Part shown: positions 1-14,904 of the stretch, in pieces
How positions within the stretch are numbered: the stretch's first letter is position 1
How the letters are laid out: the number at the start of each line of letters is the position of its first letter
Assembly (NCBI GenBank): GCA_001792895.1
Contig: MARA01000011.1
Coordinates: 62,001-126,000, forward strand
DNA: 64,000 nucleotides
Source: Lentinus brumalis
Lineage: Eukaryota; Basidiomycota; Agaricomycetes; Polyporales; Polyporaceae
Direction of reading: 5' to 3'
Made by a program: the position numbers and the translations under genes
The notes under the pieces: model-generated
What the model was told of the DNA's origin: nothing
The model's input: only the letters and a program-made list of their open reading frames with translations
Databases searched by the model: none

Positions 1-2
1 GG

Positions 3-927
3 CCTGGCTTCGACGACGGCGTCCTTAATGCCTACCTGCCGAAAACGTTCGACTGTCAGCATGTGGGCAATCAGCTCCGTATCACCATCCCCGGCGTGCT
101 TAACCAGCCCGCTCGGTACGAGGACTACGTCGAGGGTAAGCCAAGTCCTCATGACCCCTCGAAGTGTCGAGCATGCATGATGCACGCCTACCGTGAAGAG
201 GTCGAGCTTCGTGAGCGCGTTGCGGCTCGCACCAAGGCCGCGGAGATGGAGCTCGATGAGACGGATGATGTCGTCGAGGATGATGAGGACGAAGCCATGG
301 ACGACGACTCGGCTCCTCGGGAACGTCGCGACAGTGTCGCATCTCAGGGCTCGCACTTTTCCTACTTCTACGGCGACTTGAACGACCCCGAGAACGTCCT
401 ACGCTCTCGCGACATGATGCTCGAGCACGACCCGGACACGGAGGCGCTGCTCGAGGAGATGATGTCTGACGGCCTTTCGGACTACTATGAAGACGATCCG
501 TTCACGAGGGACTGCACCGGCGTCCAGGACATCATCATCACTGGGGAGGTACGTTCGTCCTCATGATGCATGCGTGTATGCTTGGTGTTGACGTCTTCAC
601 GGCATGCAGACGCTTCCTCGTCACGGCGAAGCCTGGCACCACTACCGCTTCTACGGCCGCGTGCGCCAGTGGGACGGGCTGATTGTCCTCGTCCGCGTGC
701 CCACGCACTTCCCTGGCGCGGGGAAGACGATATTCCGCGGCTACGTGGTCGGGAACCGCAACTTTGTCGGCTCCTGGCGGTCGTACGCGGACAACATCGA
801 GGCCATCCCCGTCGAGGGCCCGTTCGCGCTCAGCCGCATCGAGGAGCGCGCTGCGTCGTCCGCCGCTGCGCCCCGCCTTCCTGCCCCGGCGTCGACTGAC
901 GCCCCGGCCCCAGTCGAGAGCTTGTGA
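3..927 (+). CDS. F-box-type conserved basidiomycete protein, 3' part
   Basis: The gene enters from the left edge, so its N-terminus is missing; the frame is open from base 3. Two exons are visible, 3-548 and 610-927, joined by a 61-nt GTACGT..CAG intron. Exon 1 holds a Cys-containing segment (CRACMMHAY), then a strongly acidic Asp/Glu stretch (about 248-300). Exon 2 begins TLPRHGEAWHHYRFYGRVR and continues with a GYVVGNRNFVGSWRS block. This tail resembles the C-terminal region that accompanies F-box domains in many mushroom proteins, which usually act as substrate receptors of SCF ubiquitin ligases. The F-box itself would lie upstream of the window, so the family call is from recollection of the tail and not from a visible F-box. 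The stop TGA is at 925-927. Confidence 0.72.
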
Positions 928-2169
928 CCGCTGACTTGGTTTTCAGATCTTTGCCGGCTGCTACTTACGATCCCTCTACTTATGTACTCGTACGTCTACG
1001 ACATGTTTTCTGGTTTGGGCTGAACTCTCTCCCTGTCCATGCATCGTGTTCTGGGCATCGCATCGCTATCATAACTTACTAGGTGTATTCTATCTCGCAT
1101 CTCACGTCTCACGTCTCACGTCTCGCAACTGTCTCAAGATCCCCGCGCTACTAGCTAGTACTCATACCTCCCCCTCACCACGACGCACTCGGACAGAAAT
1201 CAGCATCACTATATAGACTCGGCCGCTCTCTGGCTACGATACGTATACGTGTACTCGCACCGCATTTCGATACCCTGTTCACCTCCTCCCTCCTACCTGC
1301 TGGCTGCCCCCTCCTGCTCCCCCCTCAATCTCAAGCTTCAAGCACCACTCACCTCGCACTGCTTGTGTCGGAGGTGCTGACAAATGTTGACGCGCTGTTT
1401 TACTGTTACTGTTTACTTACTGTACGCACTGACATGTCATATGCACGCCGCATGCACCCGCAACTTTCATTTCCGGACACTCCACGGGACCACACAGTGC
1501 ATCGCCATGGGCTCGTACTTACTTGTACTTGTGTTTGTTCGATGTTTGTCAACGTTGTTTGGCAGTGGGCACTGGCAGGTCCCGTGCGGGGGACCGACTG
1601 ATCACTGATGCGCTCTCCCGCGAGTCGCGACGTCCGCAGGGTGCGCGACCGTGACGCCCTGGACCAGCTGGACCTGGACCTGGACCTGGACCTGGACGGG
1701 CTTCGTGATGCGCCGTTTTGCTGGCGAGCCGGTCGACGTTCGCGAATCGCGAGGCGTTATCGGATGCGCCGGGACGTCGTCTTCTGGGGCTTCGCCGCTG
1801 CTTCGAGAATCGGCGTCGACTGGAATCCCGCGTTGATGGCCATGGGGTGTGCACACGTACGGGCTGTCAGCGAGGTTCGCGGCAGACGTTCGTCCTTTCC
1901 TGTCAGATGGTGCGGTCAACGTATTACTATGGATGCACAGCAGCGCTCAAGTATAGTACATCCACCCACCCATCTGGTGGTTCTAACTTCTGAACTGGAT
2001 GTCGCGTTGATGATCTCCCCGGCCGCGGGCCGGGCACCCCACTGCGATCCGGGGTCGCGGGAGAGATGTCCGCAGTCGCGCAGTCCGAAGTTCAAAAGTC
2101 GCGCAGTCGGGGAGTCACAAGTTCTAGTTGATCTGTTTATTAAAGGGCTCTCCAAGCTTGAGCCCGAGC
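928..2169. other. Intergenic, pyrimidine-rich, with short repeats
   Basis: No convincing gene is seen. The stretch 1090-1350 is CT-rich with a triplicated TCTCACG motif near 1100. A perfect hexamer repeat lies at 1668-1697. The last 300 bases presumably contain the promoter of the amidohydrolase gene. Confidence 0.6.
1668..1697. repeat. Hexamer tandem repeat, (CTGGAC)5
   Basis: Five perfect copies of CTGGAC run head to tail. In one frame they would encode Leu-Asp repeats, but no surrounding coding signal supports translation. Confidence 0.95.
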
Positions 2170-4106
2170 ATGCACATCCCACCCGGACGCCAGATCGCCA
2201 AGACGGACATGGACACGAACCGGAACGTTGACGTTGACGGAGAGCGCCTCGTGAAGATCTACGCCGGGAAGCTGTTCGACACAGACACGCTGCAGCTGCT
2301 GCCCCAGCGCGTGGTCACCGTCTCGCAGGACTCGGGACTCATCCTGGACGTGCAGCCGTACGCCGGGGACGACACCCAGGACGTGGACTTTGCCGGGGAA
2401 GACGCGGTCGACCTTAGAGCGGCGACCGTCCTTCCTGGCTTGGTAGACGTGCACGTGCATAGTGAGTCACGCATACTTGAGTTGTATGAAAATGATACAT
2501 GTTCGCCGCCGGGTTGGCGACCTGGCACAGTCGAGGCTTGCCCTGTGGCGTTCCGTGCGATCCCGTCTGGACGGACGGACGTTGAGCGGCGGGAGAGGTG
2601 GTGGTGTGGACACGAGTTTGAGCGATGGTTTGACGCGAACCTGCAGTGTTCCTCCACGCGTATGCCGAAAGGTCGTGGGACGACCAGTTGACGCAGGAGA
2701 CTCTCGTCGAACGCACCGTCCGGGCGACAGTTCACGCGAGGCGGACATTAATGGCAGGCTACACCGCAGTACGGTGCGTACGCAGTTCATTCCGCATTGC
2801 GTTGTCGTGAAACTCTGTTTCCGCCGTGAGAAGACTCGGCGGAGCATGAGGTCTTACTGATACCTTGCCTGCATCCAGCGACCTAGGAACAGAAGGCGCC
2901 GAAGACGCGGACTTGCAGCTCAGGAAGTGCTTGTCTGGCCCGAACCCATTGATCCCGGGCCCCCGATATTTCTGCGCCAACCGGGCTATCATCACGAGCG
3001 GGACCTATGGTGCGTGCTGCCAGCCACGAGACGCCAGACGGTCGTTCTGACCCTCGACTAGGTCCGAAGAGCAGCCTGCACCTGCACCAAGACGGCGTTG
3101 AGGGAGTGACCGGCGCCCAGTTCGCCGACGGTGAAGCAGAGTGCATCAAGGCGGTGCGCAGGCAGGTCGGGGCAGGCGCAGACTGGATCAAGGTAGCGTC
3201 GATCTTGCCCAGTCGGTCCGGAAATACTGACATATGACCATGTAATGTCCAACGTCTGCTCCTCAGGTATACGCAGGTCAGTGCATCTCGCGTACCGCAC
3301 GAGGCTCGGTATGAATGACGACTCACTTTCCGCTGCTGCGTGCGTGGCATTTGGGTTTAGACTACCGGCCGCGCGGGCGCATGGCGGACGTCAACAAGAA
3401 GATCCCCGCGGTCTCTGTCCAGACGTTCTCGAGCAGCGAGCTGCAGACGCTGACGTCGACTGCCCGGCAGTTGGGCGTGAAGGTGGCGGCGCATGCGATG
3501 ACCTGGCGTGCGGAGCTGCTGCCGGAGAACGGAGGCTTCGACACGATCGAGCATGGCACCGATATACCGGACGAGCTCGTCGAGTCTGTCGCGAAGTCCA
3601 ACGTCATCTGGGTACCCACACTGTCCGTCATATACGCGACGGACACCGTCAAAGCCCCGGGCGGGAGGTGGGCCGCGACGGCTCTGAATTTTCAGAAGGC
3701 GTTGCAGAAGGGAGTGAGGAACATCGCATGCGGTGGAGACACGGGACCGTTCCCGCATGGAGACAACGCCTTGGAGATGAAATTGATGGTGCAGTTGGGG
3801 GCCGACTGGCGACTCGTCCTGCGCTGGGCGACTCTCGGCGGCTGGCAAGCGATCCGGAGCATGGCCTGGGAGGGCAGAGAGGGGGCCGAGAGGCTAGCGC
3901 GGGTGGCGGAGTTGCAAGAGGACGCACGGGCGGTCGGGGACAACGAGGTACCGTTTGGGGCGATTAGGAGGGGCTTTGCCGCGGATATCGTGGCCACGAG
4001 CGGGGACCTGGAGGACGACTTCGCGTCCGCTGTCGATAAATCGCGCATCGTGTTCGTCATGAAAGGCGGGAAAGTGTTCAAGCGGGATGGCAGGGAAACG
4101 GTGTAA
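2170..4106 (+). CDS. Metal-dependent amidohydrolase (imidazolonepropionase/prolidase-like)
   Basis: This belongs to the amidohydrolase superfamily, TIM-barrel enzymes that use one or two metal ions to hydrolyse amide bonds; the substrate cannot be told from sequence. Exons as read: 2170-2461, 2647-2773, 2879-3009, 3062-3192, a 10-nt microexon 3267-3276, and 3361-4106. The N-terminus carries the metal-binding HxH (GLVDVHVH, continuing MFLHAYAE across the intron). GADWIK holds the conserved Lys, VAAHAM and IEHGTD the later metal-site His residues, and ACGGDTGP the C-terminal Asp. The tail ends in a small beta domain (GFAADIVATSGD..VMKGGKVFKRDG). ATG 2170 was chosen as the first in-frame Met; Met at 2209 is an alternative. 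All splice phases agree and no frame break is seen. No signal peptide is evident, so it is probably cytosolic. Confidence 0.9.
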
Positions 4107-6866
4107 TCTGAGAAGAATGTGTAATGTCGGAAATGAGCTGTAACGCGCCGATTGTAGACCAGGTCGCCGCTGGAACTGTCCGACTGAAACCCCAACAGGG
4201 TAACTGGCCGTCTTCGGTTCTGAGGGCGAACTTACCTGATTCTGTTACACAATCCTCCTCGCTTGCACGGCGGAGATGGATGAGCGGTCACAGATGGGTA
4301 CGCAGTGGCCTTCTCTGTGGGCGTAGGTGGGTGGTCATGATATTGGTGGCAGAACAGGGAGCATTACCTCAGATCAGCCCTCTTTCCTTGATTGGCCAAA
4401 GAGCAATCGCGCCTGACACTGCAGGGCGTCCAGGCCTCCTGTCGAAGAAAGGACTGAATGATGAGATCGCGTCAACTTCTCATCACGGCCGTTATTGCTG
4501 GCGCCAAGGTTCACGCCCTTCAGGAAGAGGCCATGGGCGCCGCAGCCGCTCCCGGTCCCGTTCGGGTAGCGCGTCGGCAGAGTGCTATCTTGTCCTGGAG
4601 AATGGTACCTGGAAGTCGCAGGGCAGACAAATCTACGTACCAAAAACGTAGCCCGTGTGTCAGCGGTGACTGAACTCTCACAGAGCATAGGGAAGAAGGA
4701 GCGCACCGTAAAACCTCAGGTAAAGCCGGCATTCTCCACTGACTTGGAAGCATGTTGCGTCACTTGGCAGTTTACGGGAGAAGGGAATCGTCGCAATGCT
4801 TGGTTCTCAGCGATTCACGGGGCGCCCGTAAGGAAAGACTTATATGGCGACGGCCATGTAGTCTGTTTCCAGCGAACCGCCTGATGCCATAAGTAGTCGA
4901 GAGTGCACATGAGCGTACTCGCTACGGTTTGAGCTTGAAGACCCGCCGGTATCAGGGACGGGGACTTATCTCGCTCTCTCGCCCTGGGGCGGTGGCATGC
5001 GTAGGGAGTCTGATCAGAATGTCAGCGCAACGTGTCGGGAGCAGCACCGGCTTTGGGAAGTTGGCACCACGTTCGTTGGCTCGGGGCCGGCTGTGCACAT
5101 ACCGCCAGAGTGTGTCAAAACGACGTCCCAAGTCCGAATCGCCAGAAGCACTAGCACGGAGCGCCGTAAGAAGGCGGGTGCTGCCAGGCAAGAGAACCAT
5201 GGCAGATAAAAGGGAAGTCAGCGGCAACGTGCAAGAAGGAATGATCAGGGCTCATCATGGGTTGCGTTCGCTCGCGCGGTTGCTTCACCGATACGGACTT
5301 GAGTTTTATTGAACGCCAGGTGCCATCCTAAATTAGCCTTAAAGCATCCGCCAGGGCGTTGCGGGAGCCCTCGAGGGTTTGACGGAGCATCGGCACGGTG
5401 TCGGCATGAGACCATCTCCCCATAGACCGTATGAATTTCATCAGTACTTCATGACAGATTGCATCTGCCGGTGGGACTTGCGCTACATAGCACAGCGGAC
5501 GTCGCTCGATCAGGTCTGGAAGGTCCGAGAGTACCGCACCGCACGCCAACGAAATCGTAGCGGTATGGTCACGTTCCTTCCAACCTTATTCGCGAACCAG
5601 GAGAGGGGAAAGTGTGCGCTCGGGCTGTCTGGGTGACAGAGAGGAACGTCAGACCAACACCGTGGAGACGAGCTGCTTGTACGTACACTGGCCGTTGATG
5701 CATGATGCATGACTTCATTCGTTCGCCGCAAAGATATTTCAGAGTGTTTCGCACATTTCAGCGGGTACCTAATGCCTTGTGCGCCGCGCTTCCCCGCCAC
5801 TGTGGGCATGGGGTCATAGACTGTTGTCTTCCCCGACGTCGCCCTGGGGGTGTACGGCACAAATGTACAGTAGTCGCCAACATTACGATAGCCTGCACTT
5901 TCCTTGGGAGACTATTCATCTCGTTATGTCGCCGTCGCCAAAAGCAGCCAGTTGCGCCCGCCCGCGGTCCCATGGTGGAGACGGAAGTTCTTGTGTTTGG
6001 ATTCGAAGGACGCCTGGCGCACATCGGAAGTCGCTCACAGGAAGCCAGTCCATGTAAATGCTCCCCGTGGTACTTGCTGATGGAAAGCTTGTGCGAGATA
6101 CTACTTTGCAGATACGAGGCAGCGCTATTGGTGTAAGTGAGAAGTTGAGACAGTGAGACTTCGGGATAATGCAAGGTCAACGTCGTCGCGTACATAGGGC
6201 CGTCGCGTAGGTTCGGTCCGATACCCCGGAATCAATACCGTGTGAACCTGTGCTGTTTTTCTTTCGAGTTCGCGGGCGCCTCACTTGCACAACTTGTCCT
6301 TCGCAGTCTTCACCAACGACGACCACCTTCTGCTGTCGCCGCCGGTGGATATTCAATGTCAGTCACGTCGCGCTGAGTGTCCGCAACCTTGGTCTTGTTT
6401 TTGTTCTTCTCCATGATGTGAGTTCCCCGAAGCCAAGTCCCTGGATCCCTTAGTGCGCACTTAAGGTGCGGTACCCACGTACCAAGTCAAGACCCTACAC
6501 CGTTTTCCTACGTGTTGTGTCTGTTACGGTCGTGGAAGATGAATGCTTGCCGGTGACCTTGCCTCTGGGCCTCGTCATGAGGTCCAGGGGACTCCAGGGT
6601 TCCGGCCGAGCCTGGTCCCAGTAGAGTTGAGTGCAACCCTGGCTTCGCGCCGCTTCTCTTGGTTGTTCTCGTAGTTTTGGGACATACATCTTTCTTCACG
6701 CCTTGTTCCTTGCTTCTGTATCACATAATGCCATGCGTTTGCTCCGTATGCCACAGCTGCCTTCCTGTGTGAATTCGCGACGAACCCTCGAACTTGTTTG
6801 ACAGACAGCGAGAACAAACGTTAGGTGAGTATTACGTCTCTGCCAGAGAAAGACTAGGGTCCATCG
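4107..6866. other. Gene-free stretch between convergent genes
   Basis: This 2.7-kb stretch lies between the 3' ends of the amidohydrolase and MFS genes. Open frames are short and lack family motifs. One short frame at 4458 starts like a weak signal peptide (MMRSRQLLITAVIAG) but decays into Arg-rich sequence, and I do not call it a gene. Confidence 0.55.
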
Positions 6867-8525
6867 TCACGCTCTCCACGACCACCCTCCCTTGTTCCGG
6901 GCATCCAGCCACCGAACATACGCCACGCAGAGGCCGGAAGCCAGCAGAAGGACCCCGCCGTAAACGGCCACGTCGTTGTAGCGGGTTCGCAGAGCATCCA
7001 TGGCAAAGTTTTTGCTGCCGCTGGCGCCACGCCGGTGGCTTCCCAGTATGACGCCAGCTATGGGAGCACCGAAGAGCGCACCGAAGCCACGGATGAAGTA
7101 AATGAAGCTGTTCACGCTCGAGTAGTTCTGGACGCCGTAAACCTCCGCGATCGTGGTCGGTAGGAGCGCGTTATAGCCCCCGGCCAAGACCCCGTACAAC
7201 ACGATGAACGCAATAAAGCGTCCGCGATCGGAGTCGTACCAAAGGGCCAATACCGAGACGGCAGAGAAGATGACCTGTGGGCAGCTGTGGATCGGCGGCG
7301 ACATAGAACGCGAGGCGTGCAAGGTACGTACGCTCAGAACCATCGTGTTCTGCCGTCCGACGCGATCGGCCAGGACCCCCATCGCAATGCGTGCGACGCT
7401 GTTCACGGCAGTGTTCACCGCCAGGAAAAGGGACCCTGTGGTGCTCGAGTACGACAAGACCGAGACCGAGTAGGTCGTGAGGAAGTACACGGGGACGGTG
7501 TTCCCTGCCGCCTGCAGGAACGCACCAAAGGACTGGGAACAGGGGGAAAGGTCCAGCGAGACGCATTAACCGCGCTGTCAGACTGAACGAGTCGCAGCGT
7601 TACGGACCTGCAGTATGAAGGTGCCCCGCTTGACAAGGGCCATGCTGACTCGCGTCCGCCCTGTAGCACCGGCAGCCACCCCGTGTTTCTTGGTCAATAC
7701 ACTCGAGATCGGGATACCCAGGACGAAGTTCCATATGCCCAACACCCGCAGGGCCCAGCGGATGCCAAGACGGGTCAGGAGAATATGGAAGACCGGGGAT
7801 AGCACCAGTCCGCCCACGCCGCTCCCGGCGAGGACGATTCCCATTGCGGCTCCCCGGTTTCGGTCGAAGTACGCGGGGGTAAGGGACATCAGCGGGAAGT
7901 AGTACATGCTCGAACCGATGCCGTACAGGATGCCCTGCGTGAGGTACAGCTGCCATAGCTGTCTCGGTGGGGTTAACGCTGGGGTCGGAGGAACCCGGAA
8001 TGGCGCACCGACAGACAGACCTGGGTGCAGAAGCTGGCCAGGAAAATGCCAACGCTCATGATGAAGGCTCCCGAGAGGGAGATGAGCTTGACGTTGTCGA
8101 CCCTGCTGATCATCGGGTTGACGAAGATGCTTCCGCTCCAGGTGAGACCGCTTCCGATGGTCCCGACGAGGGACACCAGCGCGTCTTGCCCTTCCGCACC
8201 TTTGACGTTGGTCTCGGGAGACGTATAGAATTCCTAGAACTCAGAACGGTTAGAATACGGGAAAGCCGCGAACAATGCAACTCATCCAATATGGAGGTAC
8301 CTGGAAGAGACCGTAGATGGAGTTAATTCCGATAACATGGAAGGTCATCATGAATCCCGCCAGAACGAGGAGACATTTGTAGCTTTGAGATGGTTCTGTC
8401 GCGGGAACATTCACGTCTTCCCCGTTCGAAGTATCACCTACTCCTACAACGGACGGTGGCGGCTCCGCGTTGTGGGAGAAAGTACGAAGGAGGATGCCAT
8501 CGTCGGGTCTCGAACTTGAGTTCAT
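6867..8525 (-). CDS. MFS transporter, monocarboxylate (MCT/SLC16) type
   Basis: This is a plasma-membrane-type major facilitator protein. A hydrophilic N-terminus (MNSSSRPDDGILLRTF..) precedes a first membrane span (CLLVLAGFMMTFHVIG) and the fragment INSIYGLFQ. Fungal MCT-like carriers usually have such a segment. Later exons give further spans, including LVGTIGSGLTWSGSIFVNPM, GILYGIGSSMYYFPLM, AMGIVLAGSGVGGLVLSP, FLTTYSVSVLSYSSTTGS and FIAFIVLYGVLAGGYNALLP. A loop motif GVLADRVGRQNTM matches the MFS signature loop. At least five introns are needed. The C-terminus is short (RWLDARNKGGWSWRA). Family members carry monocarboxylates, riboflavin or other small acids; substrate is unknown here. It is divergent from SNF1 and shares its short promoter. 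Confidence 0.88.
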
Positions 8526-10926
<2,401 letters not shown>

Positions 10927-12238
10927 ATCGTTGGGGACGGTATAGACTGTTTGTGCTCTCTCGTGCGTGTTCGCTGTGCGCTGTGCTGTGCTTGTACTAC
11001 TTATCTCGCTTGATCTGTTCAGAGGAGGCCGTTGGATGTAGCTCTTTGGATACCGTATAATGTATCGTTACCGTGCGTATGTCAAGAAGGAAGTCATGAG
11101 ACCGCTTCTGTGGCTGGCCCCAGCGGCGTGCGTCTTCGGGTGAGCCTGTGAAGGATGCTGCCCTTCTCCCAAACGCGGTGTGGCGCTGCCCAGAACGGAC
11201 GAGCGGTGCGTGCACTCAAACCCAGTCCGGCTAGCTTCTCGCAGATGCACTCACTGCACCCTCTGTGTTTGCAGGCCAGACCGCGAGCGCGAAGCGGATA
11301 CGGTAGCCTCATGTGTATCAGGAGCATGATGCCGTTCCAGCATAGAACGGATAACCTTCCTTTGCGCTTCTCCCTGCGGCAGCGCGGGGCGTCTTCTCAG
11401 ACGGGAAGACATGAAGTTCATGAAACCGTCGATCGATCCTTGCTCGGTGCCTTCGTCGTCCCCCTCCGCCGCACGCGTATGCATGGGTCCGCGGAGAAGC
11501 CTGCGGGTCGCTGCATGCACCCAGGCCTGCTCGTCCTACGCGAGGTCGGCAGCGGCGGGATGGATGCAGGCAGGAGTGTCGGCTGCTCGCAGCGACAGTG
11601 ATTGCATGGGCGGGCGCGCACCCAGCGCCGCTCCCGTCGGTCCACATCTCTTCCACGCGAGCCCCACAAGTTGCTGTCAAACGCGACACTCGGCATGTCC
11701 GGTATGTGCCTTCTGGCCAGAACCGGCCGCTCCTCTCTTCTGACAACATTCGTGATAGGCCACGCCCTGTCGTCCACGTAGCCTCTGACTGGGCAGCGCA
11801 CGACTGCGGACCTTCCTGTGCGGCGTTGTCGCCGGCACGTGCGGTGGCAAACTGCAGGGGACCGCTGGCTGGACTTGAAAGTGAGCGTTGCTTCGCTGGC
11901 AATTAGTGGGTGCGATTCGCAGGGCGGGAGGAGGCCGCCAGCCAGCGGCGGCGGGCAGGGAAGCGCGCACTGACAATGCTTCTCTCAGCCATTCAATCAC
12001 GTTTATGTGACCATCGAGGATGTCTCTCGAGCTTGGGCGGGGACCTGACAGCGCCCGTGTGAATGCTCACAAAGTCCCCGATTCGGGTTGCGCATCTCCA
12101 AAACGAGCGCAGCGACTCGAACATCCTCCGGGACGTCACCCGGCGATGGTTCGTCCCTGCCGACCCAGCTATATAACCCGTCGCCGCGCTCCTCCGTTCC
12201 TCCTTTCATCCCCCATCTCCCCGCCTTCGCCGACCGAC
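10927..12238. other. Intergenic between SNF1 and the PUF gene
   Basis: No gene supported. It should hold the SNF1 3' end and the PUF promoter, including a TATA box close to its right end. Confidence 0.6.
12170..12176 (+). promoter_or_regulatory. TATA box of the PUF gene
   Basis: TATATAA lies 63 bp before ATG 12239. The implied 5' leader is only about 30-40 nt, which supports ATG 12239 over the upstream in-frame ATG at 12020. Confidence 0.65.
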
Positions 12239-14904
12239 ATGGAGCACACGACCTCTTCGCAGTCCTTCGTTCCTCTCTTCGACTCCCTCCCTTCCTCCCG
12301 CTCCTCGGCAGCGTCCATCTGGGCCCCCCAGCCTCAGCCTTCCGACACCGCCTGGATGAAGGCGATCGACTCGTTCTCTCGCTCCAGCTTCGGTGGGGCG
12401 CCTGCGCCTATCGGTATGCGTCCTCCTGCACACCGGTCGTCTTCCTACCCCCAAAACCACGAAGATATCTTCGGGCCGGTTGGCTTCGATGTCCAGCGTC
12501 GCCGCGACGTCGGGGCGATCGGGGACGGGCGCAAAAGGCTGTCGCCTACCTATGACGAGCGGGTGAGTTGACTATATGCTGACTATATGCGCATATACCG
12601 ACTGATGATTTCCCAATAGCACGTTGAGCAGCTGCTCCGATCGCTCAACCTGACCTCTCCAGGTCCGCCTGTCCCCAGGCTCAGGAGCGACATGGCCTAC
12701 TCTCCCACTTCTCCTGATCTATCGCCTATCTCTACCACCTCTGCTCTCCTTACTCCCACTGACCTCTCGCCTGCCAAGCACTTCGATCACAAGCTGCCCT
12801 CGACGTTCGACTTCAACGGCGGACTTCGTTCCAGCGACAGCAACTCGCTCTTGTTCGAGACTGGGTACCGTTTGCAGGACGGAGTGCCCCATGGCTCGCA
12901 GGGATTCTGGTCTTCTTCGCAGTCGCAGTCGCTCAGTCCCGACTCCGGCTATCTCCCTGGCTTCGAACCCTTCTCCGATGCCCCGCACGCCGCCGTCTCC
13001 CGCGGCCATCCCCTCTTCGCGTCCCAATCGCAGTCGCAGTTTGAACGGCGCCGGGTGGAGTCCGACGTCCTCCCTCAGTCCCTCCCACCCCTCACCTGGG
13101 GCGGCCAGCGCTACCGCACGACTTCGGAATGGCTGAAGGCCGACGACGTTGCGGAGCGTGGCCTTCAAATTACTACCGAGTCTGCCTTCCGGTCCAGTCA
13201 AGCGTCTCAACCTCAAGCTCAGCGACAGGGCTCTCAAGCTCACGAGGTGAGGACTCCTTGGGATCGTAATGAATGCGTTGCTGAGTGGCTATTATAGCCC
13301 ATCAACTTCTTGTCGCTCTTGCATCCATCCTCGGCACCTCCTTACGACCTCTTTGTCGCTCGCATCATCAAGTCGTCTGACCAGCAGGCATCTATCTTCC
13401 TGCAGCAGAAACTGAAAGTTGCCGACGCTGAAGAGCGCAGTAAGATCGTCGACGCCATCTGTGGCAGAGGCTTCGAGATGATGGCCCACAGGTGCGTGAT
13501 CCACCTGGAGCGGTCCCGTCTCCCGTGACTCAGTCCCATGAAGATTTGGGAACTGGGCCGTGCAACGGTGCCTTGAGGCTACGTCAAGTGTGGAGGAGAG
13601 GCGCAAGATAGTTGCCTGTATGCGGTACGTCACAGTCGGGTCTTATGTCTACTTCCACTGACTTGCTGCTCCCCAGGGGTCGTGTGGTCGAGTTGGCAAC
13701 CAATTGCTACGGATGTCATGTCCTTCAAAAGGCGTTGGACTGTGAGGAGGAGGTCCGCCTGCTCATTGTGTCCGAGCTTCTCCTTGGCGACCCAGCGCAG
13801 ACGCTGGTGAACAAACATGCGTCTCACGTCTGGAGCAAGGTTCGTGGCCGCGGCATCGTATGCGCCCAGTTGGCTGGCTGAACCCTTCTTAGATCATGGA
13901 GCTCAGCTGGACGGCTCCTGCACCTCCCATCTTCGCGTAGTAAGTACCAGCGGTTCAAAGCGGCGAGCTTCATTGACACTGTCGTCTCCACCAGCGTGAA
14001 CAAGTCCCTCAAGGGCAAATGGGCTTCATTGGCGTGCCACGAGACCGGCTCTCTCGTCGTCCAGGTCGGTAAACGCACACAGTCGTCATGGATGGACTAG
14101 CAACGCTAACCCTTTGCATCCCCGCAGCACGCGTTCGAGAACCTGGAAGACTCGGCGAAGGATGGCATCGTCGACGAGATCCTCAACCAAGGGCCGATGG
14201 TGTTCGGCGAGGTCGCGAAGAACCAGTGGGGCTCTTACTGCATTCAACACAGTACGTATGCGGTGCCCTCTTCAAGACCGTCACTGACTTCTCCTCAGTC
14301 TTGGAGCACGGCTCTCCCCGTCATCGCGAGATGGCGCTGGAGCATATACTCGGTGGCTTGCTCGACTATGCTACCAACGAGCAGGGCATCAAGTCTATCA
14401 CCAAGGCTTTGAAGGAGGGCGGCAAGGACACTCTGGACAGGATCATCAAGCGCATGTGCGAGCCCGCAAAGAGGTACGTCAAAGGGCCATCCCTGCGTAT
14501 CTCAATCTCTGTTCCCTAACGACCTGTCCTCAGTGCTCGCCGGGCGATGATTGTGGACCTTGCACTGTCCGTTACCGGCAGTCAGCTCATCGCAAGTGTG
14601 CTTCCTAACGTGAGCACTGCATCATTTGAACCTGCTGTCGTGGTGCTAAAGGGACAACTGGGTATAGGCCGACAAGGATCAGCGCGCTCTATTGTATGAG
14701 TCCATTCGCGGGCACATCGTCACTCTCCGCGGCTGCAAGACTGGTTCGAAGGTCATCTGGCTCTTGTACGTCCTTCAATCTCCAGTTCTGGTGTCGAGTG
14801 TGTACTGAATCGTATCCTTCCAGCGACCGCATGGTACGGGGTCCACGTTTTGCGTCCTCGGTTCGTACTGACGGCTCGGACAGCGCGCATACTATGGCTA
14901 CTAG
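12239..14904 (+). CDS. Pumilio-family (PUF) RNA-binding protein
   Basis: PUF proteins bind 3' UTRs of mRNAs and repress or localise them. The N-terminal half is low-complexity (Ser, Pro, Gln rich) and probably disordered. The Pumilio domain starts near 13300 (PINFLSLLHPSS). Recognisable repeat helices include FGNWAVQRCLE, ATNCYGCHVLQKALD, NKHASHVWSK, CHETGSLVVQHAFE, KNQWGSYCIQH, NEQGIKSITKAL and VTGSQLIASVL. The protein ends SKVIWLFDRMRAYYGY. This conserved ending is only obtained by joining ..CTCTT (ending 14765), a 10-nt exon 14824-14833 and exon 14884-14904. About ten introns are present, all small. The domain looks complete. No RRM is seen, so it differs from yeast JSN1/PUF2. Target RNAs cannot be predicted from sequence. 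Confidence 0.93.

Noticed and set aside
4458..4673. Short frame with signal-peptide-like start
   Set aside because: The hydrophobic start is weak, the rest is Arg-rich without motifs, and no exon partner was found.
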